NCBI RefSeq assembly: GCF_031177825.1
Contig: NZ_JAPSKE010000017.1
Coordinates: 62,001 to 126,000, forward strand
DNA: 64,000 nt
Reading direction: 5' to 3'
Source: Paenibacillus sp.
GTDB lineage: Bacteria; Bacillota; Bacilli; Paenibacillales; YIM-B00363
The notes under the pieces were generated by a model, which was given only the letters and a program-made list of their open reading frames with translations, did no database searches and was not told the DNA's origin. Numbering within the stretch: position 1 is the first letter of the stretch; each line of letters opens with the position of its first letter. The position numbers and the translations under genes are program-made. Shown piece after piece: positions 25,821 to 35,149 of this stretch.

Positions 25821-25904
25821 GCGGTCCACCTCCCGCCTATTATTTTTCCATAAGTTGGAGTTCGGTGTCAAAGGCGGTCGCCCGCGCCCCGCATGACCTC
25901 CCAT

Positions 25905-26441
25905 TCACCAATTCCGAGCGCGCCGCAAATTCGTAATGTGCGCGACGTGATGATTGCCGTGCCAAGCGTACAAGCCTGCATGGTTCGCCAGATCGGTCGC
26001 GCCGGATTCGGGATGCCGGAATGTCCGCGCCCAAGCGTCTTCGCCGAACCCCCGCAGCAGCGTCGTCCATCGGGCGTGAAGCGCCGTCAACAGCTGCAAC
26101 GACGGTTCGACGTCCATCGCGCGGGCATCGTCCAGCTCCGCCCACAAGTCTTCGCGATACGGCTTGATCGTCGGCGCGTCCTCGGTCAGCGCGAGCTTCA
26201 GCCGCACGAAGCTGTTCATGTGGCTGTCCGCGACGTGATGGACGACCTGCCGTACCGTCCATCCGCCGGGGCGATACGGCGTATCGAGCCGCTCCGGCGT
26301 CAGTCCCCGCACCGCCTCGCGCAGCCGCTCCGGCAGGGCGGCGATGTCCCCGATCCACGCCTCGCGTTCGGCCGTCGAGACGACCGTTCTTCGTTCGTAT
26401 GTCCCGATCGGGTAACGCCAATGCTCCGTTTGCTCTTGCAT
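25905..26441 (-). CDS. YfiT/BstA-like DinB-fold thiol transferase
   Basis: 178 residues starting MQEQTEHWRYPIGTYE, typical of the YfiT family, with metal-binding histidines in WTVRQVVHHVADSHMNSF and HGNHHVAHI. B. subtilis YfiT (BstA) is a bacillithiol-S-transferase of the DinB four-helix fold used in detoxification. ATG 26441 has AAGGGG upstream. The family match is strong; bacillithiol as substrate is inferred from the lineage. Confidence 0.85.
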   Translation of the reverse strand: MQEQTEHWRYPIGTYERRTVVSTAEREAWIGDIAALPERLREAVRGLTPERLDTPYRPGGWTVRQVVHHVADSHMNSFVRLKLALTEDAPTIKPYREDLWAELDDARAMDVEPSLQLLTALHARWTTLLRGFGEDAWARTFRHPESGATDLANHAGLYAWHGNHHVAHITNLRRARNW

Positions 26442-26605
26442 GCGTCCCAGCCCCTTTGTGAAATAAATCCAGTATATCATGCGCCTCGGGCTTCGCTCGA
26501 ATCGAATACCGCCGCACGCCCGACTGCCTCGCTCCGGACTCGCCTTGTCGCCGGGCAGCTTGGCGGCGACCGCGGCATTATGGATCTGGCATTCATATTA
26601 CACCG

Positions 26606-26972
26606 GCCGGCCGCATCGGTTCGGTGACGCAGGACCCGGAGACCGGGCTCGCGATGGACATCGTCGAGGACGAGATCGCCTTCGGTCCGGAAAACCGGTG
26701 CGTGCCTGCGCACGAGCTCGACGCGCGCATCGACGCGGCCCTCGCGGCGGTCGGGCTCGAGGCGGCGCTGCGGGACGCGCGGACGAGCGAGCTTCATGGA
26801 GCCAGCCCTCGTCGTGCTGGACGAGCCGACCGCCGGACTCGACTATGCGGCGACGGACCGCCTGCTCGCGCATGTCGCGTCGTTCGCCGCCCGCGGCGGC
26901 GCGGCCCTCGTCGTCACGCCCGACGAGTACGCGATCGAGCGCTGGACGACGAGCCGCATCGCATTCGGCTAA
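26606..26972 (+). pseudogene. Remnant of an ECF/CbiO-type ABC ATPase
   Basis: One frame reads GRIGSVTQDPETGLAMDIVE and DEIAFGPEN, the Q-loop region of energy-coupling-factor ATPases, up to TSELHG near 26795. The homology then resumes in another frame as MEPALVVLDEPTAGLD (Walker B) and runs to the stop at 26972 (ERWTTSRIAFG). The signature helix (SGGQ-QR region) between them is deleted and Walker A is missing. It cannot be a working ATPase. No transmembrane partner remains nearby. Confidence 0.72.
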
Positions 26973-26981
26973 CGCACGAAA

Positions 26982-27019
26982 GAAGGCCGCGATTTCCGGA
27001 TTCGGAATCGCGGGCTTTT
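26982..27019. terminator. Bidirectional hairpin after the antiporter gene
   Basis: GCCGCGATTTCCG pairs with CGGAATCGCGGGC (one mismatch, one G-T). Rightward it is followed by TTTTCTT, so it can serve both directions. Confidence 0.6.
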
Positions 27020-27020
27020 C

Positions 27021-28250
27021 TTAGGCCTCCGGCGAAGGTTCGCCGATGCGCAGCTTGCGGATCAGCGGCACGATCGTCAAACCTTGAACGATGAGCGAGA
27101 ACACAACGACGCTGAACGTAAACAGCAGCACGTCCGCCCGCCCTTCGAACGTCGGCGGCAGGCTGAGCGCAAGCGCGATGGAGAGACTTCCCTTGAGTCC
27201 GCCCCAATTGAGCAGTACCTTCCAAGAGCCCGGCAGCCCCCGAACGAACGCCGTGCTCGCATAGAGCGCGGCCGTTCGCGCCGCGAGCACGAGCAAGATC
27301 GCCAAGGCGATCGTCCCCCACCGCTCCCCGAAGTCGATATGACGTATTTCCAGCCCGACCATCAGGAAGATGAACGAGTTCGCGATCAACGTCACCACGT
27401 CCCAGAACGAATTGATGTTCGTCTTCGTCGTCTCGGACATGCCGATGCGGGCGCCGTAGTTGCCGAAGATCAATCCCCCGACGACGACCGCCACGACGCC
27501 GGACACATGGAAGTGTTCGGCGATAAAGAAGCAACCGAAAAACAGCAGGATGGAGAACGCGATCTCGAGCGGGTAATCGTCGTATAAGCGAACCAATTGA
27601 GAAAAGACGTACCCCAGCGCGGCGCCGATCGCGATCCCGCCCAAACTGAACTTTAGAAACAACAGCAGCCCGCTGCCGAGCCCCGCCCATCCCATCTCGA
27701 GATAAGATAGGAGATATACCGAGGCGATCTGAAACAAGACGACCGCGATGCCGTCGTTGAACAACGACTCGCCCTCGATGATCGTTACGATGCGCTTCGG
27801 CACCCCGACGGATTTAAATATCGAGATGACGCTGATCGGATCGGTCGCGCTCATGAGCGCGGCGAACGTAAACGCAACGACGAGCGGCAAGCCTAAAACG
27901 TAATATGCCCCCGCTCCGATCAAGGCGAACGACAAGAGCGTTCCTCCGAAGGCGAGCGCGAGCACGGGCCCCCGCTGATCCATCAAGTGTTTGAACGGAA
28001 GCTTCAACGTCGCGTCGCCGAGCAGAATCGGCAGAAATAGAGAAATAATGATCGCCTGAAACACATTGGACTGCGTGATGAACGCTTCCGCATCCTCGAG
28101 GAAGGGCACCTGGGCGACGCCCAGCGCGAGGCCGACGACGACGAGCGCGATCGAATACGCCAGATTCAGCTTCTTCGCCGCGGCGACGACGGCGACGGAC
28201 ACCGCCAGCAATATCAAGATTTGAATGAATGCCTCATTGAATTCATGCAT
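27021..28250 (-). CDS. CPA1-family Na+/H+ antiporter
   Basis: 409 residues with about twelve transmembrane helices and the CPA1 ion-binding motifs ATDPISVISIF and EGESLFNDG. It has no long cytoplasmic C-terminal domain, so it is shorter than NhaP-type proteins with regulatory tails. It likely exchanges Na+ or K+ for protons for pH and salt homeostasis. The start is ATG 28250. Confidence 0.92.
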   Translation of the reverse strand: MHEFNEAFIQILILLAVSVAVVAAAKKLNLAYSIALVVVGLALGVAQVPFLEDAEAFITQSNVFQAIIISLFLPILLGDATLKLPFKHLMDQRGPVLALAFGGTLLSFALIGAGAYYVLGLPLVVAFTFAALMSATDPISVISIFKSVGVPKRIVTIIEGESLFNDGIAVVLFQIASVYLLSYLEMGWAGLGSGLLLFLKFSLGGIAIGAALGYVFSQLVRLYDDYPLEIAFSILLFFGCFFIAEHFHVSGVVAVVVGGLIFGNYGARIGMSETTKTNINSFWDVVTLIANSFIFLMVGLEIRHIDFGERWGTIALAILLVLAARTAALYASTAFVRGLPGSWKVLLNWGGLKGSLSIALALSLPPTFEGRADVLLFTFSVVVFSLIVQGLTIVPLIRKLRIGEPSPEA

Positions 28251-28285
28251 CGATATTCAACACCCCGACCGTTAAGTCATTGCAG

Positions 28286-28313
28286 AGAAAAGAAAACGCC
28301 TCTCGGCGTTTTC
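28286..28313 (-). terminator. Intrinsic terminator of the DEAD-box helicase gene
   Basis: GAAAACGCC/GGCGTTTTC with a 4-base loop, followed leftward by TTTTCTC. Confidence 0.8.
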
Positions 28314-28330
28314 TCGTCTCGCGCTCCCGC

Positions 28331-29953
28331 TTATCTGCCGCGCCCGGCCGCCCGCTTCTTGCCTGCTGGACCTCCGCCGGGTCCTTTGCCGCCGCGGCCC
28401 CAATCGCTGCGACGATCCGGCTTACCGAACGGGTTGCCCTTCGGCTTGCCGAACGGCTTCTTGCCGCCCGCGCCGCCGGGTCCGCCTTCGGCCCGCTTGA
28501 ACGGCTTCTTGCCGCCCGCGGCTCCGGCCCCCGGCCGTCTCGCCCCGGCCGCTCCCGCCGCTTCGCCGGCGGCCGCGCCTTCGCGGAGCGACGCCGGCGC
28601 CTTCGCCCGCGTGCCCGGCCCCGCCTTCACGATCGTCTTGCCGCGCCGATCGCCGGGACGGCCCGCGCCAGGTCTCGCCCCCGGCCGCCCTCCTGCGGTC
28701 CGGCCGGCCGGCCGTCCCGCCGTCCGCGCCGGGCGGCTGCCCGTATAGCCGTACGTCTTCTCGGCTCGATCCGGGCGCTCATCCTCATCGTCCTCCGGCT
28801 CGACATCGAAGCCCGGCAGCGCCTCCGCCCCGACGCCGAACTCCTCCATGCGGCGTCGCTCCAGCCGCTGCCCGATCGACTGCTCGATGCGAGCGACCGA
28901 GCCCCGGTCCTTCGCCGCGAGCAGCGTGACCGCGACGCCGGACTGCCCCGCCCGGCCCGTGCGGCCGATGCGGTGGATGTACGTCTCCGTGTCGATCGGA
29001 ACGTCATAGTTGAAGACGTGCGTCACGCCCTCCACGTCCAGCCCCCGCGCGGCGACGTCCGTCGCCACGAGCACCTGCAGCTTCGCTTCGCGGAATCGTT
29101 TCATGACCGCTTCCCGCTTCGCCTGCGTCAGGTCCCCATGCAGCTCGTCGGACTCGAAGCCGTGCGCGACGAGCGCTTCGTTCAGCTTCTTCGCGCGAAT
29201 CTTCGTGCGGCAGAAGACGACCGCGAGGTACGGGCGGTACGTCTCGATCAGCCGGAACAACGTCGCTTGCCGCGCCCGGTCCGTCGTCTCGACCGCGATT
29301 TGCCGGATATCGTCGAGCGTCACGTGCGCCGTCTTGATCCGGATATCGACCGGCTTCTTCATGTAATTCGCCGCCAGCTGCTTTACCGGCCCCGGCATCG
29401 TCGCCGAAAACAGCATCATCTGCCGCTTCGTGGCGCACTGCCGAATAATGTCTTCCACCTCGTTCAGGAAGCCCATCGTCAGCATCTGATCCGCTTCGTC
29501 GAGCACCAACATCGAGATGTGCCCGAGATGCAGCGTCTCCCGGCGCAGATGATCGAGCAGCCGGCCCGGCGTCGCCACGACGATATGGCTGTCGCCTCCG
29601 AGCTTGTGCACCTGCGCGGCGACGTCTTGACCGCCGTAGACGGCCAATACGCCCGCGCCCATCGCGGACGCCAGCTTCTTCGCTTCCGCCGTAATTTGGA
29701 TCGCCAGCTCCCGCGTCGGGGTCAAGATCAGCGCTTGAACCGACGCCCGGCGCGGATCGATCACTTCCAAGATCGGAAGCACGAAAGCGAGCGTCTTGCC
29801 CGTTCCCGTCTGCGCCTGCACGATCGCGTCGTGTCCCGACAGCAGCGCGGGGATCGCCTGCTCCTGTACCGGGGTCGGCGTTACGATGCCTTGCTTTTGC
29901 AATACTTCCGCTATAAGGCTGCGTACGCCTAACGCTTCAAAACGATTCGTCAC
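28331..29953 (-). CDS. DEAD-box RNA helicase with long basic tail
   Basis: 540 residues: helicase motifs Q (TPTPVQEQAIP), I (AQTGTGKT), Ia (PTRELA), II (DEAD in VLDEADQM), III (SATMP), V (ATDVAARGLDV) and VI (HRIGRTGRAG). The last 160 residues are low-complexity Gly/Arg/Lys/Ala/Pro with repeated GGKKPF units, a typical RNA-binding tail of CshA-like cold-shock helicases. The start is GTG 29953 (GAGGA six bases upstream); no ATG fits. Likely role: RNA unwinding in ribosome assembly and mRNA decay. Confidence 0.93.
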   Translation of the reverse strand: MTNRFEALGVRSLIAEVLQKQGIVTPTPVQEQAIPALLSGHDAIVQAQTGTGKTLAFVLPILEVIDPRRASVQALILTPTRELAIQITAEAKKLASAMGAGVLAVYGGQDVAAQVHKLGGDSHIVVATPGRLLDHLRRETLHLGHISMLVLDEADQMLTMGFLNEVEDIIRQCATKRQMMLFSATMPGPVKQLAANYMKKPVDIRIKTAHVTLDDIRQIAVETTDRARQATLFRLIETYRPYLAVVFCRTKIRAKKLNEALVAHGFESDELHGDLTQAKREAVMKRFREAKLQVLVATDVAARGLDVEGVTHVFNYDVPIDTETYIHRIGRTGRAGQSGVAVTLLAAKDRGSVARIEQSIGQRLERRRMEEFGVGAEALPGFDVEPEDDEDERPDRAEKTYGYTGSRPARTAGRPAGRTAGGRPGARPGAGRPGDRRGKTIVKAGPGTRAKAPASLREGAAAGEAAGAAGARRPGAGAAGGKKPFKRAEGGPGGAGGKKPFGKPKGNPFGKPDRRSDWGRGGKGPGGGPAGKKRAAGRGR

Positions 29954-30081
29954 GTAAATTCCTCGATTCCTTCGATTAAGAGTATACATAACAGTGTACC
30001 CGAAAACCGATACGTATGAAACATTTCCCACCGAAGGACGCAATCGTAGTAAAATATAGGGAAAAGGAGGTGGAAGCTTCC

Positions 30082-30414
30082 ATGACGACGATCCTTGTCG
30101 TTCACTTGCCGACGAGCCGGAAGTTTCTCTTGGTCGGCGCCTCGACCCCGGGACTCGCCGCGGTTTGCGACGCCGACGGGGCGATGCACTGGCTGCCGGC
30201 GGAGGAGCTGAAGGTGCTCGAGTACGACGGGCGGCCGATCGAACGGTACCGTTATATGCTCGAGCCTACCGCTTCCGCCGCGCCGACGCCGACGTCTAGC
30301 GAAGTCTGGGAAGACGTTCCGCTCGAAGCATGCCCCGCCTGCGAAACGCCGGTGCGCCCGGACACCCGCGAATGCCCGTCCTGCGGACTGACGCTCATCC
30401 TCGAGCAGGACTGA
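30082..30414 (+). CDS. Unknown protein with C-terminal zinc ribbon
   Basis: 110 residues from ATG 30082 with a perfect AGGAGGTGG. The N-terminal part (MTTILVVHLPTSRKFLLVGA) looks like a small beta-rich domain. A Pro/Ala/Thr linker leads to a C-terminal zinc ribbon (CPAC-x12-CPSC). It is divergent from the DEAD-box gene. I do not recognise a named family. Confidence 0.7.
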   Translation: MTTILVVHLPTSRKFLLVGASTPGLAAVCDADGAMHWLPAEELKVLEYDGRPIERYRYMLEPTASAAPTPTSSEVWEDVPLEACPACETPVRPDTRECPSCGLTLILEQD

Positions 30415-30574
30415 TCGTCCGGAGAAGACTTGCTCTCTCTCCGCGCTCCCTTCCCCTCGATTTTCCTTGGCTCACCCGCAGCGCCCAATAACGCCGGGAT
30501 TCGCATGGATGAAGCGTCCTCCGACGCTAGGTTCGCCCTTATATGGGGCAACCCGCTCCCGACCTGCCGAAAAC
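30415..30574. other. Spacer before the tandem repeats
   Basis: No gene recognised. The last 30 bases before 30575 resemble no part of the repeat unit. Confidence 0.4.
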
Positions 30575-30850
30575 ACTCGTGTTGTGCGGCCAATTGGGGA
30601 GGGGTTCCTCTATTTTCGGGGTGGCGAGACCTAATTGTTGCGGAGATGCGCCCCAATTCATTGCTCCTACCGAGACGAAACTCGTGTTGCGCGGCCGATT
30701 GGGGAGGGGTTCCTCAATTTTCGGGGTGGCAAGACCTAATTGTTGCGGAGATGCACCCCAATTCATGGCTCCTACCGAGACGAAACTCGTGTTGTGCGGC
30801 TTGGCATGACCTAATTGTTGCGGAGTTGCGCCCCAATGTATTGAATCCCT
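30575..30850. repeat. Tandem 105-bp repeats (two full units, one deleted unit)
   Basis: ACTCGTGTTG recurs at 30575, 30680 and 30785, exactly 105 bp apart. Units 1 and 2 differ at only a few positions, and unit 3 lacks about 30 internal bases and diverges after about 30840. Since 105 is a multiple of three, the repeat keeps frames open on both strands, giving 35-residue repeats without a credible start. The unit contains CGAGACGAAACTCG, a small inverted repeat. No transposase or CRISPR-like spacers are present. Confidence 0.85.
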
Positions 30851-30874
30851 AATGTTAGTGGAGGTCGTCGGCCG

Positions 30875-32464
30875 TCAAAACAAGTTGTTCCGCCACCCAT
30901 GGCCGGACTTCGACTCGCGGAATTCGGAAGGCGTCATGCCCGTGTGCCGCTGGAACACTTTCGTGAAATACCGCCGCTCGGCATAGCCGCTTAACGCCCC
31001 GATCTTCGCGACGCTCTTGTCGGTCATGAGCAGCAGCGACTTGGCGAGCTCCATGCGCTGCTTGGTAACGTATTCGACGAACGTCTCGCCGAAATGGTTT
31101 TTAAACAGCAAGCTGAAGTAGCTGCAGCTGATGCCGAGATGGTCCGCGACCTCCTCGACGCCGAGATCGGACGCCAACCGCCGGTCGATATAGTCCTTCG
31201 CCGACATCATGAGCAGCTCGCTCGACTTCTTGTTGAGCGCCCGCTCCATCGCGTGATCGACCAGCTGCACGATCGACTCCATAACGTCCTTCAAGCTCAC
31301 CGTATGCTGCAGCTTCTTCCAGACGGCCTCTTCCTCGGTCTGCGACATGACGTCCATCTCCCGCATCTCCCGCAGCAGATGAATGACGACGTAATGCAGC
31401 ACCGATTCCGGCAACGCCGCCCGCTGCAGACGGCCGAGCGCCTGATCGATCCGGGCGCGGTCCTGCTGGCGCACGCCGGAGACGAGACAATCGAGCATCG
31501 TCCACCAAGCGCCTTCCGTCTCGGGCCGCTCAGCCAGCGTCTCCGAGACGGCGAGCAGCCGGCTCGTGCCCGCATGCTGCAGGAAGCTTCGCTGCAGCTG
31601 CTTATACGTCTCGGCGACCTCCGCCACTTCCACCGGGCGGGGAAAGACGCCGACGCTGACGCTCAGCTTGACGTTCGCCATGACGGCCGACTGCGCCGCC
31701 TCCATCCAGCGGATCGCCTCCGCCGCGTCGTAGGCGTCGGGACCGCGCTCGACGAGCACGCACCACTCGCCTTCGCGGGCATGCAGCGAGACGTATTTGA
31801 TCGCGAACGGCTGCAGCGCCTCCTGCAGCACGTTCCCGACCGCGAAGTTCCACAGCTTCCGTTCTTTCTCGTCCCATTGTACCGACAATCGGGAGTAGTG
31901 GTCGACGTCGACGAGCATGACGACATACGCCGTATGCTCCGCCCACCCGTCCTCGTCCGCCAGGACGCGAAGCGCGCCTTCCGGCGGGAAACCCATCAAG
32001 ACGTCGTATAATACTTTCTCGTACGCGAGCTGCGCCACGCGGTCCCATTGCTTTTCCCGCTTCGAGTGTTCGGCCCGTTCGGCCCGAATGCCGTTCGCGA
32101 CGTTCCGGACGGTTCGCTCGAGCAGCTCGTAATCGATCGGCTTCAGAATATAGTCCTTCACGCCGTGCTTCAGCGCCGCGCGCGCGTATTCGAACTCCTG
32201 ATAACCGGTCAGCATCAACACGTCGCAGGCCGCCCCCTCGGGGAGCGCGCGCGCCTCCGCGAGGAACGCCATTCCGTCCAGGACGGGCATGCGAATGTCG
32301 CAGAGCGCGATGTCGGGCCGGTGCGTCTTCAACGCTTCGAGCGCTTCCGCCCCGTTCCGCGCCGTCGCGACGATGTCGAGCCGCATCTCGTCCCACGGCA
32401 GTACCATCCGCAAATTTTGCAAAATCGGCAGCTCGTCGTCCACCAGCATGACCTTGAGTCTCAT
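30875..32464 (-). CDS. YesN-like AraC-type response regulator
   Basis: 529 residues: receiver domain with phospho-acceptor Asp56 (CDIRMP), a long helical linker domain, and two AraC helix-turn-helices at the C-terminus (LGVEEVADHLGISCSYFSLL, VAKIGALSGYAERRYFTKVF). It pairs with the YesM-like kinase, whose stop it overlaps by 4 bases. It should activate the upstream sugar transporter genes. Confidence 0.93.
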   Translation of the reverse strand: MRLKVMLVDDELPILQNLRMVLPWDEMRLDIVATARNGAEALEALKTHRPDIALCDIRMPVLDGMAFLAEARALPEGAACDVLMLTGYQEFEYARAALKHGVKDYILKPIDYELLERTVRNVANGIRAERAEHSKREKQWDRVAQLAYEKVLYDVLMGFPPEGALRVLADEDGWAEHTAYVVMLVDVDHYSRLSVQWDEKERKLWNFAVGNVLQEALQPFAIKYVSLHAREGEWCVLVERGPDAYDAAEAIRWMEAAQSAVMANVKLSVSVGVFPRPVEVAEVAETYKQLQRSFLQHAGTSRLLAVSETLAERPETEGAWWTMLDCLVSGVRQQDRARIDQALGRLQRAALPESVLHYVVIHLLREMREMDVMSQTEEEAVWKKLQHTVSLKDVMESIVQLVDHAMERALNKKSSELLMMSAKDYIDRRLASDLGVEEVADHLGISCSYFSLLFKNHFGETFVEYVTKQRMELAKSLLLMTDKSVAKIGALSGYAERRYFTKVFQRHTGMTPSEFRESKSGHGWRNNLF

Positions 32465-34287
32465 GCTCTCCCCTCGCCCGGCCCGTATTTGGGAATATAA
32501 CACTTGATGACGGCGCCTTGCCCGACGCCGGAGCAGATGAACAACCCGTACCTGCGCCCGTATTGGATGCGGATCCGGTCGGCGACGCTGCGCAGGCCGA
32601 GGCCGCGCCGCTCCGGATTGAGGACACGATCTTCGGTCGATGCGGCGGCCGCCTCCGCTTCTTCCGCCGCCATGTAAGCGAACCGCGCCAACGTCTCGTT
32701 CGTCATGCCGACGCCGTCGTCCTCGACCGTAATCGCGATCCGGTCGTTCTCCGCGGCGATCGCCACACGGATCCGACCCTCGCGGTCCAACCCGTCGAAC
32801 GCATGCTGGATGCAGTTCTCGACGAGCGGCTGAAGCGTCAGCTTCTGGATGAAGTACTCCATTAGCTCTTCCGGCGCTTCGATGTCGTATTCGAACCGAT
32901 CGGCGAACCGGTATCGCTGAATGTCCAAATAACTTTTCAGATGCTCGATCTCCCGCCGAATCGGAATTTCTTCGCTGTCTTGGAAGCTGATGCGCAGCAT
33001 ATTCGCGAGCCGCAGCACCATCTGGCTCACCTTGCGGCCTTCGTTCTGGACCGCGAGCGCATTGATCGATTCGAGCGTATTAAACAAAAAATGCGGTTTG
33101 ATTTGCGCCTGCAGCACCCTCATCTCGGCCTTCGTCTTGCGTTCCTGCTCTCGCTTGACGCGCCCGAGCAGCTCGTTCACGCGGGCGATCAAGCTGTTGA
33201 GCCCGCGGGACAACAACGCCAGCTCATCGTCTCCGTCTTCGTCGACGCGCAGCGCCAGATCGCCGCGCTCCACGAAGCGCATGAACCGGACGATCCGCAC
33301 GATCGTCTTCGCGATGCGATTGATGAAGACGGCGAGGAACAGCAGCGCCGACACGAGCGACACCGCCATGATGCACGCGATCCAGCGCAGGTACATCGTA
33401 ATTTCGCTCGACAGCGATTTCCAGGGCGTCACCGAGAGCAGCCGCCAATCCTCGTCCTTCAGCCGGATGGAGGAGACGACGCTATCGACGTCCTCGAAGT
33501 CCAGACGGTCGCTTCGATACGCGCTTCCGCCGCCTTGTCGACCGTCGGCGAACGCCGCCAGCGTGCTCCCGTTCCGCGCGCCCGAGCTGTCGTACAACAC
33601 GAGACCGTCGGCGTTGACCAGGTAATACCGGGTATCATATACGTCTTCGTTAAAGCTGAAATATCGGAACACGCCTTCGATGGCGGAATTTTTAATTTGA
33701 ACGAGCAGCATGCCCTCGTTCCGCAGCGTACCGATATCCTTGACGACGCGGATTTGGGTGAACACGGGCTCGTAGCCAGTTAGCTGCGGATGCTCGTAAG
33801 GACCGACCCACTTCGGCAAGCCGCCCCGTTCGACGACCGCTTCGTAGATCGGCTGCTGCCGAAACTCCTCGAACGGCAGCGCGGAGAAGCTCTCCTTGGA
33901 GTAGATTCTCACGATCCTGCCGTTATCGAGGTTGTACATGAAGGCGTAGCTGACGGACGGATGGTTCACGAGCAGCTCCCGGAAGTTCCGCTGCGTCTCG
34001 TTCAGCTCCAAGTACTTGATCGCGTCCACGTCCTCGGACGAATAGACGGGGCTGCTCAAGACGTCCTGCACCGCGGTGCTCGCGATCGTGCTGTCCGTCG
34101 CTTTATCCATCTCGCGGAAGACGAAGTCGATGTTCTGGCCGAGCGCCCGAAGCGTAATCTCCGCCTGCTGCGAATATTTCTTCTCGATCGTATCGGCGAC
34201 GAAATAATACGCCAGAATGCCGAGCAGGACGAGCGGGACGATAATGAAAGCGAAGAACGCCGTAAACAGCTTCACCCGCAGCGACAT
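32461..34287 (-). CDS. YesM-like sensor histidine kinase
   Basis: 608 residues: N-terminal helix (about 8-29), a large extracellular Cache-type sensor to about 285, a second helix at about 290-315, HAMP, the YesM histidine motif (AQIKPHFLFNTLESINAL) and an HATPase domain (ENCIQHAF, DDGVGM, GLGLRSV). It senses an extracellular sugar or a binding-protein complex and phosphorylates the YesN-like regulator encoded next. It lies 34 bases after the MalG-like permease gene. Confidence 0.93.
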   Translation of the reverse strand: MSLRVKLFTAFFAFIIVPLVLLGILAYYFVADTIEKKYSQQAEITLRALGQNIDFVFREMDKATDSTIASTAVQDVLSSPVYSSEDVDAIKYLELNETQRNFRELLVNHPSVSYAFMYNLDNGRIVRIYSKESFSALPFEEFRQQPIYEAVVERGGLPKWVGPYEHPQLTGYEPVFTQIRVVKDIGTLRNEGMLLVQIKNSAIEGVFRYFSFNEDVYDTRYYLVNADGLVLYDSSGARNGSTLAAFADGRQGGGSAYRSDRLDFEDVDSVVSSIRLKDEDWRLLSVTPWKSLSSEITMYLRWIACIMAVSLVSALLFLAVFINRIAKTIVRIVRFMRFVERGDLALRVDEDGDDELALLSRGLNSLIARVNELLGRVKREQERKTKAEMRVLQAQIKPHFLFNTLESINALAVQNEGRKVSQMVLRLANMLRISFQDSEEIPIRREIEHLKSYLDIQRYRFADRFEYDIEAPEELMEYFIQKLTLQPLVENCIQHAFDGLDREGRIRVAIAAENDRIAITVEDDGVGMTNETLARFAYMAAEEAEAAAASTEDRVLNPERRGLGLRSVADRIRIQYGRRYGLFICSGVGQGAVIKCYIPKYGPGEGRA

Positions 34288-34321
34288 ACGTTCTCCCTCC
34301 CGCTCCTCTCTCCCGGCGGCT

Positions 34322-35149
34322 TCAGCCCTTCACGCTGCCCGCCGTGATGCCTTCGATAATTTTCTCCTGCAGGAATCCGTATAACGCCAGCACCGGCAGT
34401 ACGCTATACACGATGCCTGTGCAGATCAAAGCGTAATCGGTCTGGTACGCGTCTCGAAACCCGACCATGCCGGTCGGCAGCGTGCGCAGCGCATCTTTGC
34501 TGATGAAGAAGTTCGCCAGCAGGTACTCGTTCCAGACGCCGAGGAAGTTGACGATGAACACCGTCACGAGCGCCGGCACCGTCACCGGCAGAATGATCAG
34601 CGCAAACAACCGGATCGTCCCGAGGCCGTCCACGATCGCCGCTTCCTCCAGCTCGCTCGGGATCGACCGCATGAACGCCGCGATCAGCAGCACGCTGATC
34701 GGCAGCGCGCCGGCCGTATAAGGCAAGTATAGCGACCAATGCGTGTTCAGGATACCTAAATCTTTCACGAGAATGTACTGCGCGATGAACAGCACATTGC
34801 CCGGAATGAGCATGCCGATCAAGACGAATTGGTATATCCACCGACTCGTCCGCGCCAGCTTCATCCTTGCGAGCGCGAACGCCGTCGCCGCCGCCAGCAG
34901 CACCCCCGAGAGGGAGGAGGCGAACGATAAATATAAGCTGTTGAAGAAGTACACGTTGATCTTCGCTTTCACCCACGCTTCGACATAATTCTCGAACATC
35001 CAGCGGGTCGGCAGCCCGAACGGATGCTCCGCGATCTGCAGATTGTCCTTGAACGACGAGAACACGACGAAGACGAACGGGAACAACACCGCGACCACGT
35101 AACCCATCAACACGACATGCGGAAGGGCACGCTTCCATACGATCGCCAT
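34322..35149 (-). CDS. CUT1 sugar ABC permease (MalG-like)
   Basis: 275 residues, six transmembrane helices, with the EAA loop (EELEEAAIVDGLGTIRLFAL form: ELEEAAIVDGLG) and the typical C-terminus FLQEKIIEGITAGSVKG. The start overlaps the stop of the partner permease by one base (TAATG). It forms the membrane channel of a carbohydrate importer. No ATPase is encoded here, so a shared MsmX-type ATPase is likely. Confidence 0.93.
   Translation of the reverse strand: MAIVWKRALPHVVLMGYVVAVLFPFVFVVFSSFKDNLQIAEHPFGLPTRWMFENYVEAWVKAKINVYFFNSLYLSFASSLSGVLLAAATAFALARMKLARTSRWIYQFVLIGMLIPGNVLFIAQYILVKDLGILNTHWSLYLPYTAGALPISVLLIAAFMRSIPSELEEAAIVDGLGTIRLFALIILPVTVPALVTVFIVNFLGVWNEYLLANFFISKDALRTLPTGMVGFRDAYQTDYALICTGIVYSVLPVLALYGFLQEKIIEGITAGSVKG

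Noticed and set aside
26624..27094. Intact ABC ATPase
   Set aside because: The frame with the Q-loop loses homology before Walker B, and Walker A and the signature motif are absent.
28280..29932. Plus-strand frame of 550 codons opposite the DEAD-box helicase
   Set aside because: Composition artefact with no recognisable domain; the helicase motifs on the minus strand are complete.
30543..30809. Repeat protein encoded by the 105-bp units
   Set aside because: Frames are open on both strands only because 105 is a multiple of three; there is no ribosome-binding site or domain, and the third unit is deleted.
30575..30850. CRISPR array
   Set aside because: The units are contiguous 105-bp repeats without unique spacers of constant length, and no cas gene is nearby.
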